From contig CAIPNE010000434.1 in NCBI GenBank assembly GCA_903866355.1, positions 1 to 29,772 on the forward strand: 29,772 nt of DNA, in the 5' to 3' direction. The position numbers and the translations under genes are program-made. Source of the DNA: an uncultured Gammaproteobacteria bacterium (lineage in GTDB: Bacteria; Pseudomonadota; Gammaproteobacteria; Ga0077536). The notes beneath the pieces were generated by a model that had not been told where the DNA came from, made no database searches, and saw only the letters and a program-made list of their open reading frames with translations. Of the stretch, positions 16,574-24,386 are shown one piece after another (within the stretch, counting starts at the first letter, position 1; the number at the start of each line of letters is the position of its first letter).

Positions 16574-16954
16574 TTAAGCGAAAGAAAAACCCTTCGGCAG
16601 GGGCACAAACAGCAAGCGTACCGCGCCACCAATACAGCGTGTGCGATGGCCGCGCCCGGAGGTGTCGGCCGGCAAAAAGACCTCTCCTGCAGCCCACCGC
16701 CGGCAGACGCCGTCCGTAGTCTCTACTTCTAGCACGCCCGTTAATACCACCACCACTTGGCGGGTGGGCGCGTTGTGCCAGTCTTGGTCCATCCCTGCGG
16801 GTAGCTCGACAAACTGGGCCGCCGGCGAAACATAGGGCTGCGACTGCCGCAACGTGTGGCCGAAGGCGTCGTGGCGCTCCAGCCCAAAGGGGATTTCAAC
16901 CTCGGCAAACTGGCTCTCGCCGGTGGTCGTGGTAATAAACGTCGTGATTTTCAT
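16574..16954 (-). CDS. Small single-domain cupin protein
   Basis: A 126-residue protein with a cupin-like beta barrel. The pattern is FVELPAGMDQDWHNAPTRQVVVVLTGVLEV, then WAAGEVFLPADTSGRGHRTR, giving candidate metal ligands at the His of DWH and the later His of GHRTR. Enzymatic role is unknown; such proteins may be isomerases, dioxygenases or sensors. The start at 16954 (MKITTF) has GAGG at 8 nt. An ATG two codons upstream (16960) would leave only 2 nt spacing and is less likely. It is 158 bp from the HEAT-like gene. Confidence 0.78.
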   Translation of the reverse strand: MKITTFITTTTGESQFAEVEIPFGLERHDAFGHTLRQSQPYVSPAAQFVELPAGMDQDWHNAPTRQVVVVLTGVLEVETTDGVCRRWAAGEVFLPADTSGRGHRTRCIGGAVRLLFVPLPKGFSFA

Positions 16955-17395
16955 GGGCATGGCCTCACGCTAATGGGTGCGAAAACAGAACCTCGGGCGG
17001 CAGCTAGAGCACCGGACCTCACGCGCACCGCCCCCGGATCCACGAACGCGTTGGCCTTGGTCCAAACAATACACGGGTCTGCCCTGCCTTCGCAGAGAAA
17101 AATAAATCGCGCCAGACTCGATGGGCTTCTGTAACCCCCGGTGTCGGTCGCCACGCGCAGCGCCTCACCCTACGCCGCAGCGCGCAAATGTCGGCCCATT
17201 AATCGCGTGGCCACGGCTTGGCGGCCCCCTAGTGTTTCTCACTCGTGCCTTCCGGGTAATGCAGCAGCGCCGCCACAGTTCGGCAAGCCGGCAGCTAACT
17301 CGCTTAACTCATGAAATGACGACGGCGACGGACAAAACGCGCGGCGGGGCGGATAGGTCTAGCCACGCGGCAGTTGGCCAGTCTCAACGATTGTT
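16955..17395. other. Gene-free spacer upstream of the cupin gene, containing a modC-like remnant
   Basis: No intact gene is supported here. The stretch should contain the cupin promoter, which I could not place. It also contains a short block matching the modC 3' end (annotated separately at 17031-17092). Other open frames are arginine/proline-rich chance frames. Confidence 0.5.
17031..17092 (-). pseudogene. Decayed fragment resembling the modC C-terminus
   Basis: On the minus strand this block reads RADPCIVWTKANAFVDPG, to be compared with TPVYCLIKANAFAYLGQG at the very end of ModC. At DNA level a 17-base exact match (17043-17059 against 17539-17555) is followed by a one-base indel and a further 8-base match, in the same orientation. 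The two copies lie about 500 bp apart with the direct repeats between them. The simplest reading is a partial tandem duplication of the modC 3' end that has since decayed. It is too short to be functional. Confidence 0.55.
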
Positions 17396-17511
17396 TGCGT
17401 GAGAATTTATCAATCGAGTCTGACCCCGTAGATATGACCCCGTAGATAAGTCTGCGTGAGAATCTATCAATCGAGTCTGACCCCGTAGATACCGGATAGT
17501 ACCCGTAGATA
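17396..17511. repeat. Two 39-bp direct repeats plus partial copies (GACCCCGTAGATA family)
   Basis: Segments 17396-17434 and 17453-17491 are identical at 38 of 39 positions. Their shared tail GACCCCGTAGATA occurs once more at 17436-17448, and a shorter version (ACCCGTAGATA) lies at 17501-17511, ending just before the modC stop codon at 17516-17518. The core TCAATCGAGTCTGACCCC is a pattern I associate with dispersed repeats near RAYT transposases; that link is from memory. No transposase is present in the window. Confidence 0.8.
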
Positions 17512-17515
17512 GAAC

Positions 17516-18589
17516 CTACGCGCCCTGCCCCAAATAGGCGAACGCGTTGGCCTTGATCAAGCAATACACCGGCGTGCCCTTGGCCAACGCCAAATCGCTC
17601 ACCGCGCGTGCGCTGACCTCGGCGATGAGCGGCAAACCGGCGTCTATTTCCACCAAGAGCCGGTTGGCGAGCGGGGTAATACGGGTAATGACGCCGGGCA
17701 ACTGGTTTTGAATCGTGGTGTGCGCGGCGGGACACAGCGCCAAGGCGATGTTTTCGGCACGGACGGCTACATGTGCCGTGGCGCCCGGCGCGAGGTGCGC
17801 CAGCGGCAATAGGAATAGCTGCGCGCCGTGGCGGGCGCTCGTCGAGCCCAGCACGGTGTCGTTACTCACCACCTCTAAGGACAACACATTTTGCAGTCCT
17901 AGTGCGTGAGCCAGCGCCAGCACACGGTCTTCGTGAATGATTTCACTAAACCGTCCATGGCCAATGATCCGCCCCGCGTCCATTACCGCGAGGTTGGGGG
18001 TGAGGTGCAGAATTTCGTTAATCGCATGCGAGACATAAATCATCGGGAGCTTGAAGTCTTCTTTCACCCGCCGCAGAAACGGCAAAATTTGCTGCTTCAT
18101 CCCCTCATCTAAGGCGGCGAGTGGCTCGTCCAACAGCAGCAGTTGGGGCGCTGCCAGCAACGCACGGCCCAGTGCCACGCGCTGCCGTTCGCCGCCCGAC
18201 AGCGACTGCACTCGGCGCGACAATAGCCCGCTGAGCGCGAGCACCTCGACCACGTGCTCGAAACTCGGCCCACCCGTTGCGCGCAGCGACAAACCGAAGC
18301 GCAGATTCGCCGTCACGCCCAGATGCGGCAGCAGCCGCCCATCCTGGAACACCACCCCGATACGCCGTCGATGCGGTGGCCAATTCACGCCAGTGGCGGC
18401 GTCAAACAGGGTCTCGCCGGCCAGCGTAATGTGCCCCTCTTGGGGACGTTGGAGGCCAGCCAGAACGGCCAGCAGCGTACTTTTCCCCGATCCGGACGGC
18501 CCAAAAAGCCCCGTGACACCGGCGTCGCACCGCAAAGCGGCGTCCAGCGTAAAGCCGCCCTGAGTGAGTGTTACCGAAAATTCCAACAT
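17516..18589 (-). CDS. modC: Molybdenum ABC transporter ATP-binding protein ModC
   Basis: The ATPase of the high-affinity molybdate (or tungstate) importer, 357 residues. It has Walker A GPSGSGKST (30-38), the Q-loop in FQDGRLLPHL, the ABC signature LSGGERQ (130-136), Walker B LLLLDEP (D154, E155) and the H-loop YVSHA. The C-terminal TOBE/Mop domain (about 290-352) contains NQLPGVITRI and ends KANAFAYLGQGA; this domain marks ModC among ABC ATPases. The start is 3 bp after the modB stop on the same strand. Its 3' end abuts the direct-repeat cluster, but the reading frame is intact. Confidence 0.96.
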   Translation of the reverse strand: MLEFSVTLTQGGFTLDAALRCDAGVTGLFGPSGSGKSTLLAVLAGLQRPQEGHITLAGETLFDAATGVNWPPHRRRIGVVFQDGRLLPHLGVTANLRFGLSLRATGGPSFEHVVEVLALSGLLSRRVQSLSGGERQRVALGRALLAAPQLLLLDEPLAALDEGMKQQILPFLRRVKEDFKLPMIYVSHAINEILHLTPNLAVMDAGRIIGHGRFSEIIHEDRVLALAHALGLQNVLSLEVVSNDTVLGSTSARHGAQLFLLPLAHLAPGATAHVAVRAENIALALCPAAHTTIQNQLPGVITRITPLANRLLVEIDAGLPLIAEVSARAVSDLALAKGTPVYCLIKANAFAYLGQGA

Positions 18590-18592
18590 GGC

Positions 18593-19291
18593 TCAGGGCA
18601 AACCCAAACGCCGTCGTGCACGGCGCTCAAACACATCACTGGCCAACAACGCTGCCAGCGCCAGACCCAACGACAGGCACGCCAACCGCAGCGCCGGGCC
18701 TTCGCCGCCGGGTTGCTGGGTAGCCGAATAAATCGCGAGCGGCAGCGTTTGGGTTTCGCCGGCGATATTGCCGACAAAAGTAATGGTGGCGCCAAACTCC
18801 CCCAGACTGCGCGTAAACGCCAACACCATGCCGGTGAGCACCCCCGGCCACGCCAATGGCAGCGTCACATGGGTAAAAATCCGCCAAGGTGCGGCACCCA
18901 ACGTAGCAGCCGCCTGCTCGTAACGAAGGTCGATGAGCTCGATGGACAGGCGCACCGCACGCACCATCAAGGGCAAGCCCATGACCGCTGAGGCCACCAC
19001 CGCCCCTTTCCAGTTAAACGCGAGCGACATCCCAAAAGTCCGATAAAGCCAGCCGCCCACCACGCCCTGCTGACCGAGCAGCAACAGCAGTAAATACCCA
19101 GGCACGACCGGCGGCAGCACTAACGGCAGGTGGACTAGGCCATCGACCAGCGCCTTGCCAGGGAACTGCCGTCGCGCCAATAACCAGCCGAGCGCCAAGG
19201 CTGGCGCGCTCACCAGCAACAGGCAGCTGGTGGCTACTTTCAGCGAGAGCAGCACGGCCGCCAGCTCCCCGGGATTAAGGGCGGAAAACAA
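18593..19291 (-). CDS. modB: Molybdate ABC transporter permease ModB
   Basis: The inner-membrane channel subunit for molybdate uptake, 232 residues with about five hydrophobic segments (for example LVHLPLVLPPVVPGYLLLLL and WKGAVVASAVMGLPLMV). The EAA loop that docks on ModC is EQAAATLGAAPWRIFTHVTLP. The ModB-typical segment RSLGEFGATITFVGNIAGETQTLPLAIY is present. It is followed by modC after 3 bp. The usual partner modA, the periplasmic binding protein, is not upstream; instead a CoA-transferase gene ends 60 bp before modB starts. Confidence 0.96.
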   Translation of the reverse strand: MFSALNPGELAAVLLSLKVATSCLLLVSAPALALGWLLARRQFPGKALVDGLVHLPLVLPPVVPGYLLLLLLGQQGVVGGWLYRTFGMSLAFNWKGAVVASAVMGLPLMVRAVRLSIELIDLRYEQAAATLGAAPWRIFTHVTLPLAWPGVLTGMVLAFTRSLGEFGATITFVGNIAGETQTLPLAIYSATQQPGGEGPALRLACLSLGLALAALLASDVFERRARRRLGLP

Positions 19292-19351
19292 CTGGCTCAG
19301 GCAGGCCGCAGCCTGCCACCCAGAACGGACGCCACCCCTAATAGCACCGCC

Positions 19352-20533
19352 TTACGCCACCGCACCGGCCGCGCGCAGGGCCGCAATCTCGCTGGCCGAA
19401 CACCCACTGGCCGCTAGCAGTTCATCGGTGTGCTCGCCCAGCGCTGGCGCGGGTCGCCGAATCCCATTGGGCTCACCGTCAAAAATGGCAGCGGGCCGAG
19501 CCTGCCGCATCCGGCCTGCACGCGGGTCTTCGTACTCGAACACGCTGTCACGATGGGTGACACGTTCATCGGTAATCACCTCATCGAGTGAATTGACACG
19601 GGCACAAGGCACGCCCTCGTGGTCCATCCGCGCAACGACGTCTGCGGTGCTCAAGTGCTGCGAGGCCAGCGCAAATTCTGCAAACAGATCCGCATAGCGC
19701 GCAAAACGATCGCTCAGGGTTCGGAAGCGCGGATCGTCAAACAAAGGTTCAATCCCGAGGCCACGACACGCGCCCTTAAATTCCGTATCGCCCACCACGA
19801 TGAGGGCCACGAAGCCGTCGAGAGTGGGTAGCAGGCGGTAGAAATCTGAAATCAGCGGCTTGCGCGTCACGCCTTCCTCGCCCACAAAACTGTGGTTCCA
19901 AAATACTTCTGGCCACAAAAACTGGAGGCTGGCATCCAGCATGGAGAGCTCCACGTGATGGCCACTCACCAAGCCGCGCGCGCGCGCCAACAAAGAGGCG
20001 CTGATGGCTTGGGAGGCCGTGAGCGCGGCCACTTTATCGCTGGCGATGGTGCGCACTAGCGCTGGATCACCGCCCGCACCCTGGGCTGCGGCAAAACCCG
20101 CGACCGACTGGATGATCGGATCATAAACCCGCTGATGCGCCGCCGGGCCGGTGCTACCGAAGCCAGAAATGGAGAGGTAGATCAGCGTGGGGTTTTCAGC
20201 ATGCAAAGCCTCATAACCAAAGCCGTAACGATCGAGCGCGCCGGGCCGCGAGTTCTGCACAAACACATCTGCCGTGCGAATCAGTCGCAGCAGGGGTTCG
20301 CGCAGCAGCGGGTTTTTAAGGTCCACCGCCATGGAACGTTTATTGCGATTGAGCTGCGCGTTGTAGGCGCTAACCCCGCCCCGGGTGCCGCCCACGTGGC
20401 GCGAGGGATCGCCACTGCCGATGGTTTCCAGCCGGATCACGTCCGCACCCTGGTCGGCCAGAATGCCGGTGGCCAGCGGCCCGGATGCATTAGTCGTGAC
20501 TTCAATGATGCGAATGCCGTGCAATGGCTCCAT
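19352..20533 (-). CDS. CaiB/BaiF family (class III) CoA-transferase
   Basis: A family III CoA-transferase of 393 residues. These enzymes move CoA between carboxylic acids through an aspartyl-anhydride intermediate. The N-terminal LHGIRIIEVTTNASGPLATGILADQGADVIRLE is typical, as are NRNKRSMAVDLKNP and SGFGSTGP. The catalytic Asp is predicted at 138 (QRVYDPIIQSVAG). The start has GGGGAG 7 nt upstream. The substrate cannot be told; relatives act on formate/oxalate, carnitine, methylacyl or mesaconyl groups. It reads towards modB (60 bp) but is not functionally related to it by any known pathway. Confidence 0.95.
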   Translation of the reverse strand: MEPLHGIRIIEVTTNASGPLATGILADQGADVIRLETIGSGDPSRHVGGTRGGVSAYNAQLNRNKRSMAVDLKNPLLREPLLRLIRTADVFVQNSRPGALDRYGFGYEALHAENPTLIYLSISGFGSTGPAAHQRVYDPIIQSVAGFAAAQGAGGDPALVRTIASDKVAALTASQAISASLLARARGLVSGHHVELSMLDASLQFLWPEVFWNHSFVGEEGVTRKPLISDFYRLLPTLDGFVALIVVGDTEFKGACRGLGIEPLFDDPRFRTLSDRFARYADLFAEFALASQHLSTADVVARMDHEGVPCARVNSLDEVITDERVTHRDSVFEYEDPRAGRMRQARPAAIFDGEPNGIRRPAPALGEHTDELLAASGCSASEIAALRAAGAVA

Positions 20534-21117
20534 GTGACTGCTCCCCGAATACGATGATTTTAAGTGTGATGGTGACGCGCACTATAAGCCCTCGCACGCC
20601 GCTTGCTCACTGCCCAGCACCACCGGGTGCCACCGCCCTGATCCGTATCTGCCGCACACTTTAGTTGCGGCCTAGAGGGTGCCCCCCCGACGATGCGCAC
20701 CGGTGTCCCTAGCCTTGGGCGTGGTGTTCACACGCATTCGCCGTGCGTGGGTCCAATGGACATCCTGCTTCATCGGCGACATCCCGCCAGCAGGTAGCGC
20801 CCGCGCGATCCCGAGCGCGCGATCCCGATGAGCAAAACGGCTGCGCCTAAGTACCTCCTCGTGAGCCATCCGTGCGGGTCTTTAGCTGTTTGATGCGCAC
20901 TTGCGCGCACCACGCGCGGTTTTGACCGCTACCGCGCCATCAAAGCGAATACCGCGCGCCGCGCAAACGCGCTGCCCGGTCGCTCACACGCCGGTCACAT
21001 TCGCCGGCAAAGCTTAAGCGCGGTTGGCTTACGGTGGGTGGTCCGAAATTCTCGGGCACCGTGCCGCGGCCGTGTGGTGATCCGTCAATGAACCCCTCCG
21101 GGTATCCCAAAGAGCAA
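20534..21117. other. Divergent intergenic region, no gene supported
   Basis: About 580 bp between the CoA-transferase (minus) and the secreted phytase-like gene (plus). Both promoters should be here, but I could not place either with confidence. A short direct repeat, GATCCCGAGCGCGC followed by another GATCCCGA, lies near 20813-20834. Small open frames (for example 20672-20869 on the minus strand) have no recognisable content. Confidence 0.5.
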
Positions 21118-22521
21118 ATGAGAATGAGCATGAACCTAAAATTTTTACTGTCAGCGGCAATTTGCGCCGCAGGCTGGGCGCAAAGTGCCGCGGCCATCAG
21201 CAATCTGGAACTCATCGCCGTCGGTAGCTTGGGCGGCACCAACGATCTCTCGGGGCTGACTGGCAACCTCGAAAATGGTCTCGCCAAATCGATCTTGGGC
21301 GGGGTGGGATCCGGGCTGGCTTACGCTGGCAATAATCTCTTTTTAGCCACGCCAGATCGGGGCCCCAATGCCACAGCCTGGAACAGCGCGTTAGAAGACA
21401 CGACCTCCTACATCTCACGCTTTCACACCATCAGCATGAATTTGTCGGCCACCGCGAGCGGTGCCTATGCCTACACGCTGGTGCCCACCTTGCAGGCCAC
21501 CACCAAGCTCTACAGCCCCACGGCGTTGGTTTACGGTACGGTGGGCTCGGGTGGCGTGAGCGGCACGCCCAGCGAAAACAGCGTGGGGGTGAACTATTTC
21601 ACCGGGCGCTCGGACGGCTACGACGCGACCCAAAACTCCGTCTCCCCCAACAACGGACGCTTTGATCCCGAGGCCATTCGGATGTCCAACGATGGATCGA
21701 AAGTCTACGTGAGCGACGAATACGGCGCCTATCTCTACGAATTCGACAAAGCCACCGGCGCGCGCACCCGCGCCTTTGCGCTGCCCGGCAATTTGGCGGT
21801 TGCAACGCAGGGCCCCACCACAGCCTCAGAAGGCTCACCGACCAACACCACTGGCCGGGTCGCCAATAAAGGCATGGAAGGGCTGGCCATTACGCCAGAC
21901 GGCAGCAAGCTCATCGGCGTCATGCAGGCCCCGCTACTGCAGGACACCAACAAGAGCGTGCGTATCGTTACCGTGGATATCGCCAGCGGCACAACGCACG
22001 AGTACGCCTACCAGCTAACCACCGGCAGCGGGATTAGCGAAATCCTCGCTATCAACAACGATGAGTTCTTGGTAGATGAACGCGATGGCAAAGGTTTGGG
22101 CGATGGCACTAATGCCGTGGTCAAACAGCTTTTTAAAATCAACCTCAGCGGCGCGACCGATGTGACCAGCATGGCCGGTGATCTTGCCGCGCAGAAAGTG
22201 ACCAAATCGCTGTTCCTCGATGTGAAAGCCGCGCTCAATGCAAAAGGGATCACGAGCGCCCAGGTGCCCGCAAAAATGGAGGCCATGGCGTGGGGCGCGG
22301 ATATCATCGACAGCGGCGAGCTCTTCCACACCTTGTATCTCGCCAACGACAATGACTTTGTGCCCGGCATCGCCGGCGGAAATAATTTTTATGTCTTTGC
22401 GGTCAAGGCGAGTGAACTGCAGAGCTTTCAAGCGCAGGCAGTGCCCCTGCCAGCGGCGGCTTTCCTGATGGCCCCGGCGCTGGCCGGGATGGTCGGCCTG
22501 CGGCGTCGACGCCGCGCCTAA
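21118..22521 (+). CDS. Secreted esterase-like activity of phytase family protein with VPLPA/PEP-CTERM tail
   Basis: A 467-residue exported protein. The signal peptide is about 26 residues (NLKFLLSAAICAAGWAQSAAA). The middle matches the 'esterase-like activity of phytase' family, a beta-propeller-like fold with FDPEAIRMSNDGSKVYVSDE, NKGMEGLAITPDGSKLIGVM, ILAINNDEFLVDERDG and MEAMAWGADI. The C-terminus is a sorting signal: VPLPAAAF, a hydrophobic stretch, then RRRRRA. This is the arrangement of VPLPA/PEP-CTERM proteins handled by exosortases in exopolysaccharide-making bacteria. The ATG at 21118 is preferred over 21034, which would place about 28 polar residues before the signal; ATGs at 21124 and 21130 are also possible. 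Confidence 0.88.
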   Translation: MRMSMNLKFLLSAAICAAGWAQSAAAISNLELIAVGSLGGTNDLSGLTGNLENGLAKSILGGVGSGLAYAGNNLFLATPDRGPNATAWNSALEDTTSYISRFHTISMNLSATASGAYAYTLVPTLQATTKLYSPTALVYGTVGSGGVSGTPSENSVGVNYFTGRSDGYDATQNSVSPNNGRFDPEAIRMSNDGSKVYVSDEYGAYLYEFDKATGARTRAFALPGNLAVATQGPTTASEGSPTNTTGRVANKGMEGLAITPDGSKLIGVMQAPLLQDTNKSVRIVTVDIASGTTHEYAYQLTTGSGISEILAINNDEFLVDERDGKGLGDGTNAVVKQLFKINLSGATDVTSMAGDLAAQKVTKSLFLDVKAALNAKGITSAQVPAKMEAMAWGADIIDSGELFHTLYLANDNDFVPGIAGGNNFYVFAVKASELQSFQAQAVPLPAAAFLMAPALAGMVGLRRRRRA

Positions 22522-22533
22522 GGCGTAGGCCCA

Positions 22534-22560
22534 CTCTCCCGCGCGTCTTGCGCGGGAGAG
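22534..22560 (+). terminator. Perfect 11-bp stem-loop after the phytase-like gene
   Basis: Arms CTCTCCCGCGC and GCGCGGGAGAG pair perfectly around a 5-nt loop, 12 nt after the stop codon. The position and strength suit a transcription terminator. The sequence after it (ACTTCCC) is not a T-run, so Rho-independent action is uncertain. Confidence 0.5.
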
Positions 22561-22644
22561 ACTTCCCAGCCCTCGCGGCCTTAATATTCTCTCTCGTGCG
22601 GCTGTTCAGACGCACCATGCTCTAGGTGTCTAAGCCTATTTTGG

Positions 22645-22672
22645 CCGCCTACCGCGCAGGTAGCCTAGGCGG
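22645..22672 (+). promoter_or_regulatory. Stem-loop just upstream of the ribosome site at 22676
   Basis: Arms CCGCCTA (22645-22651) and TAGGCGG (22666-22672) can pair. An inner pair, CTACC (22649-22653) with GGTAG (22659-22663), competes for the same bases. The structure ends 3 nt before the GGAGG of the next gene. It could influence translation of the peptidoglycan-hydrolase-like gene, or be incidental. Confidence 0.3.
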
Positions 22673-22687
22673 TCGGAGGGAGAAGCC

Positions 22688-24349
22688 GTGCCAGATCTCA
22701 GTGACATTAGCTGGTTTAAGAACGAATTTGCGGCGCGGATCGCCACCGCGCTAGCCAATACGCCCTTCAGCGTGGATTTCATCACCGCGCTGGCGTGTCA
22801 GGAGACCGGCTTAGTCTGGTCGGTGCTACGCCGCCGCCCCGAGTTGTCCACTGCGGAAATTTTGGCGCTGTGCGTCGGTGACACCGTTGAGCGGGGCCGG
22901 CGTGCCTTCCCGCAATCCAAGGCCGCCTTGCTCGCCCATCCCGACGGAGCGGCGATGTTTGCGCAGGCCCGCGCCGCGCTGGTGGCCTTGGCCCGCTATC
23001 TCCCCGCCTACCAGAAAGTGGCCCAACAACCCGCCAAATTCTGCCATGGCTTTGGCATTTTTCAACGCGATCTCCAGCATTTTGAGCGCGATCCGGCGTA
23101 TTTTTTGGAGCGCCACTACGCAGACTTTGACCTCGCCCTCACGCAGGCACTGGCGGTGCTCCAAGCCGCGTTGCGGCGCCTCGGCTGGCAGCACAAAACC
23201 CGTCTCACCGATGACGAACAGGCGGCGGTGGCGATTGTTTACAACAGTGGGCGCTACGTCCCCCGCTTGGGTTTAAGGCAGGGCTGGTTTGATGGCCAGC
23301 GTTATTACGGCGAGCTGATTTTCGATTTTTTGCGGCGCGCGCACACCCTCAGCGACCCCACCAACCCGCCCAGTCTTGCCCCACCGCAGAACGGTAATGC
23401 CGCGTTGCCGGCACCTAGCCCGGCGGCCGCCACTGGCCGCCACTATCGGGTGGCGCCAACCACGGCGTGGCTAAACTTGCGGCGCGAGCCGCGCATCGAC
23501 GACGCCCACCCGCAGCGCAACGTACTGGCGCGGCTACCGGCAGGTCAGTGGGTACAGGCGCTGAGCGCCGTCCCGCGCAACGGCTTTCTGGAAATAGAGG
23601 TGTTGCTGTCGGGCGCGCGCTACCACGGTTTTGCAGCCCGCAATTTTTTGCGCCCGGCCCCGGCCCCAGCTGATCTGGCAACCTCAGCCCCGCTGGCCGG
23701 CATCCCGGCGGCACAACTGCCGGCGCCAGCCGACGGCGGCACCAGCCGGGGCGCACTGGCCGGGCCGTTTTCGCTCAACGAGCCCGGGCAGCCGGGGCGC
23801 GTTGGCGATAGCCCGGCGCGCTTACGCGATTCGCTGGCGGCCATCGTGGCTTGGCTCGCCGTGGATAACCCCGCGCATGCCCGCTATGCACCCCGTGCGG
23901 GAGCCAGTTTAGCCGCCGTGTACGCCCACGATTACTGTCATCTGGCGGGGGTTTATTTGCCCCGCGTGTGGTGGACGGCAGAGGCCCTAGTCCGTCTAAA
24001 AAACGGCGAAGTGCCGGCCCCGTCAGCCGGTCTAACGGTGACAGAAGTGTCGGTGAACGGGCTTTTTTGCTGGCTGCGCGAGTTTGGGCCAGACTTTGGC
24101 TGGCGCCGCACCAGCTCCCTGGACAAGCTCCAGCAGGAAGTAAACCAAGGGGCCGTGGGTTTGCTCATTGCGCATCGCGAGGAGACTGGGCGCGACGGGC
24201 AGATGGTGGTTATCGTGCCGGAATCTGCCACCCAAGGTGCCCGGCGTGACGCCACCGGCGTGGTCACAGCACCGCTGGAGAGCGGGGCCGGGCGGGTGAA
24301 TTATCGCGCGCGGGTAGCGCCGCGCTTGGTGGACACTGCCGACGTTTAG
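22688..24349 (+). CDS. Three-module peptidoglycan-hydrolase-like protein (lysozyme-like, SH3-like, Cys-protease-like)
   Basis: A 553-residue protein starting at GTG, with a strong GGAGG 8 nt upstream. Residues 1-222 resemble a lysozyme-like domain (DFITALACQETGLVWSVL with Glu39 as candidate catalytic acid, FCHGFGIFQRDLQHF, AIVYNSGRYVPR). After a Pro/Ala linker, residues about 250-322 look like an SH3-type cell-wall-binding domain (LNLRREPRI...GFAARNFL). A second linker leads to residues about 375-515, a CHAP/papain-like fold with Cys417 (HDYCHLAGVYLPRVWW). Where such domains usually have Gly-His before the last strand, this protein has DGQMVVIVPE, so the usual His appears replaced by Gln505; His496 is nearby. 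No signal peptide is seen. Domain assignments are by pattern memory, and a secreted effector or prophage-derived origin is possible but not shown. Confidence 0.75.
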   Translation: MPDLSDISWFKNEFAARIATALANTPFSVDFITALACQETGLVWSVLRRRPELSTAEILALCVGDTVERGRRAFPQSKAALLAHPDGAAMFAQARAALVALARYLPAYQKVAQQPAKFCHGFGIFQRDLQHFERDPAYFLERHYADFDLALTQALAVLQAALRRLGWQHKTRLTDDEQAAVAIVYNSGRYVPRLGLRQGWFDGQRYYGELIFDFLRRAHTLSDPTNPPSLAPPQNGNAALPAPSPAAATGRHYRVAPTTAWLNLRREPRIDDAHPQRNVLARLPAGQWVQALSAVPRNGFLEIEVLLSGARYHGFAARNFLRPAPAPADLATSAPLAGIPAAQLPAPADGGTSRGALAGPFSLNEPGQPGRVGDSPARLRDSLAAIVAWLAVDNPAHARYAPRAGASLAAVYAHDYCHLAGVYLPRVWWTAEALVRLKNGEVPAPSAGLTVTEVSVNGLFCWLREFGPDFGWRRTSSLDKLQQEVNQGAVGLLIAHREETGRDGQMVVIVPESATQGARRDATGVVTAPLESGAGRVNYRARVAPRLVDTADV

Positions 24350-24386
24350 CGAATGGGCCTACTGGCTACACGCTTGAGGTCGAGCC

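Noticed and set aside
16951..17154. 67-codon minus-strand frame containing the modC-like block, as a real gene
   Set aside because: Only about 20 residues resemble ModC; the rest has no family character, so a remnant is more likely than a gene.
18254..18991. 245-codon plus-strand frame opposite modC/modB
   Set aside because: Antisense shadow of two clear ABC transporter genes, Gln/Arg-rich, no domain.
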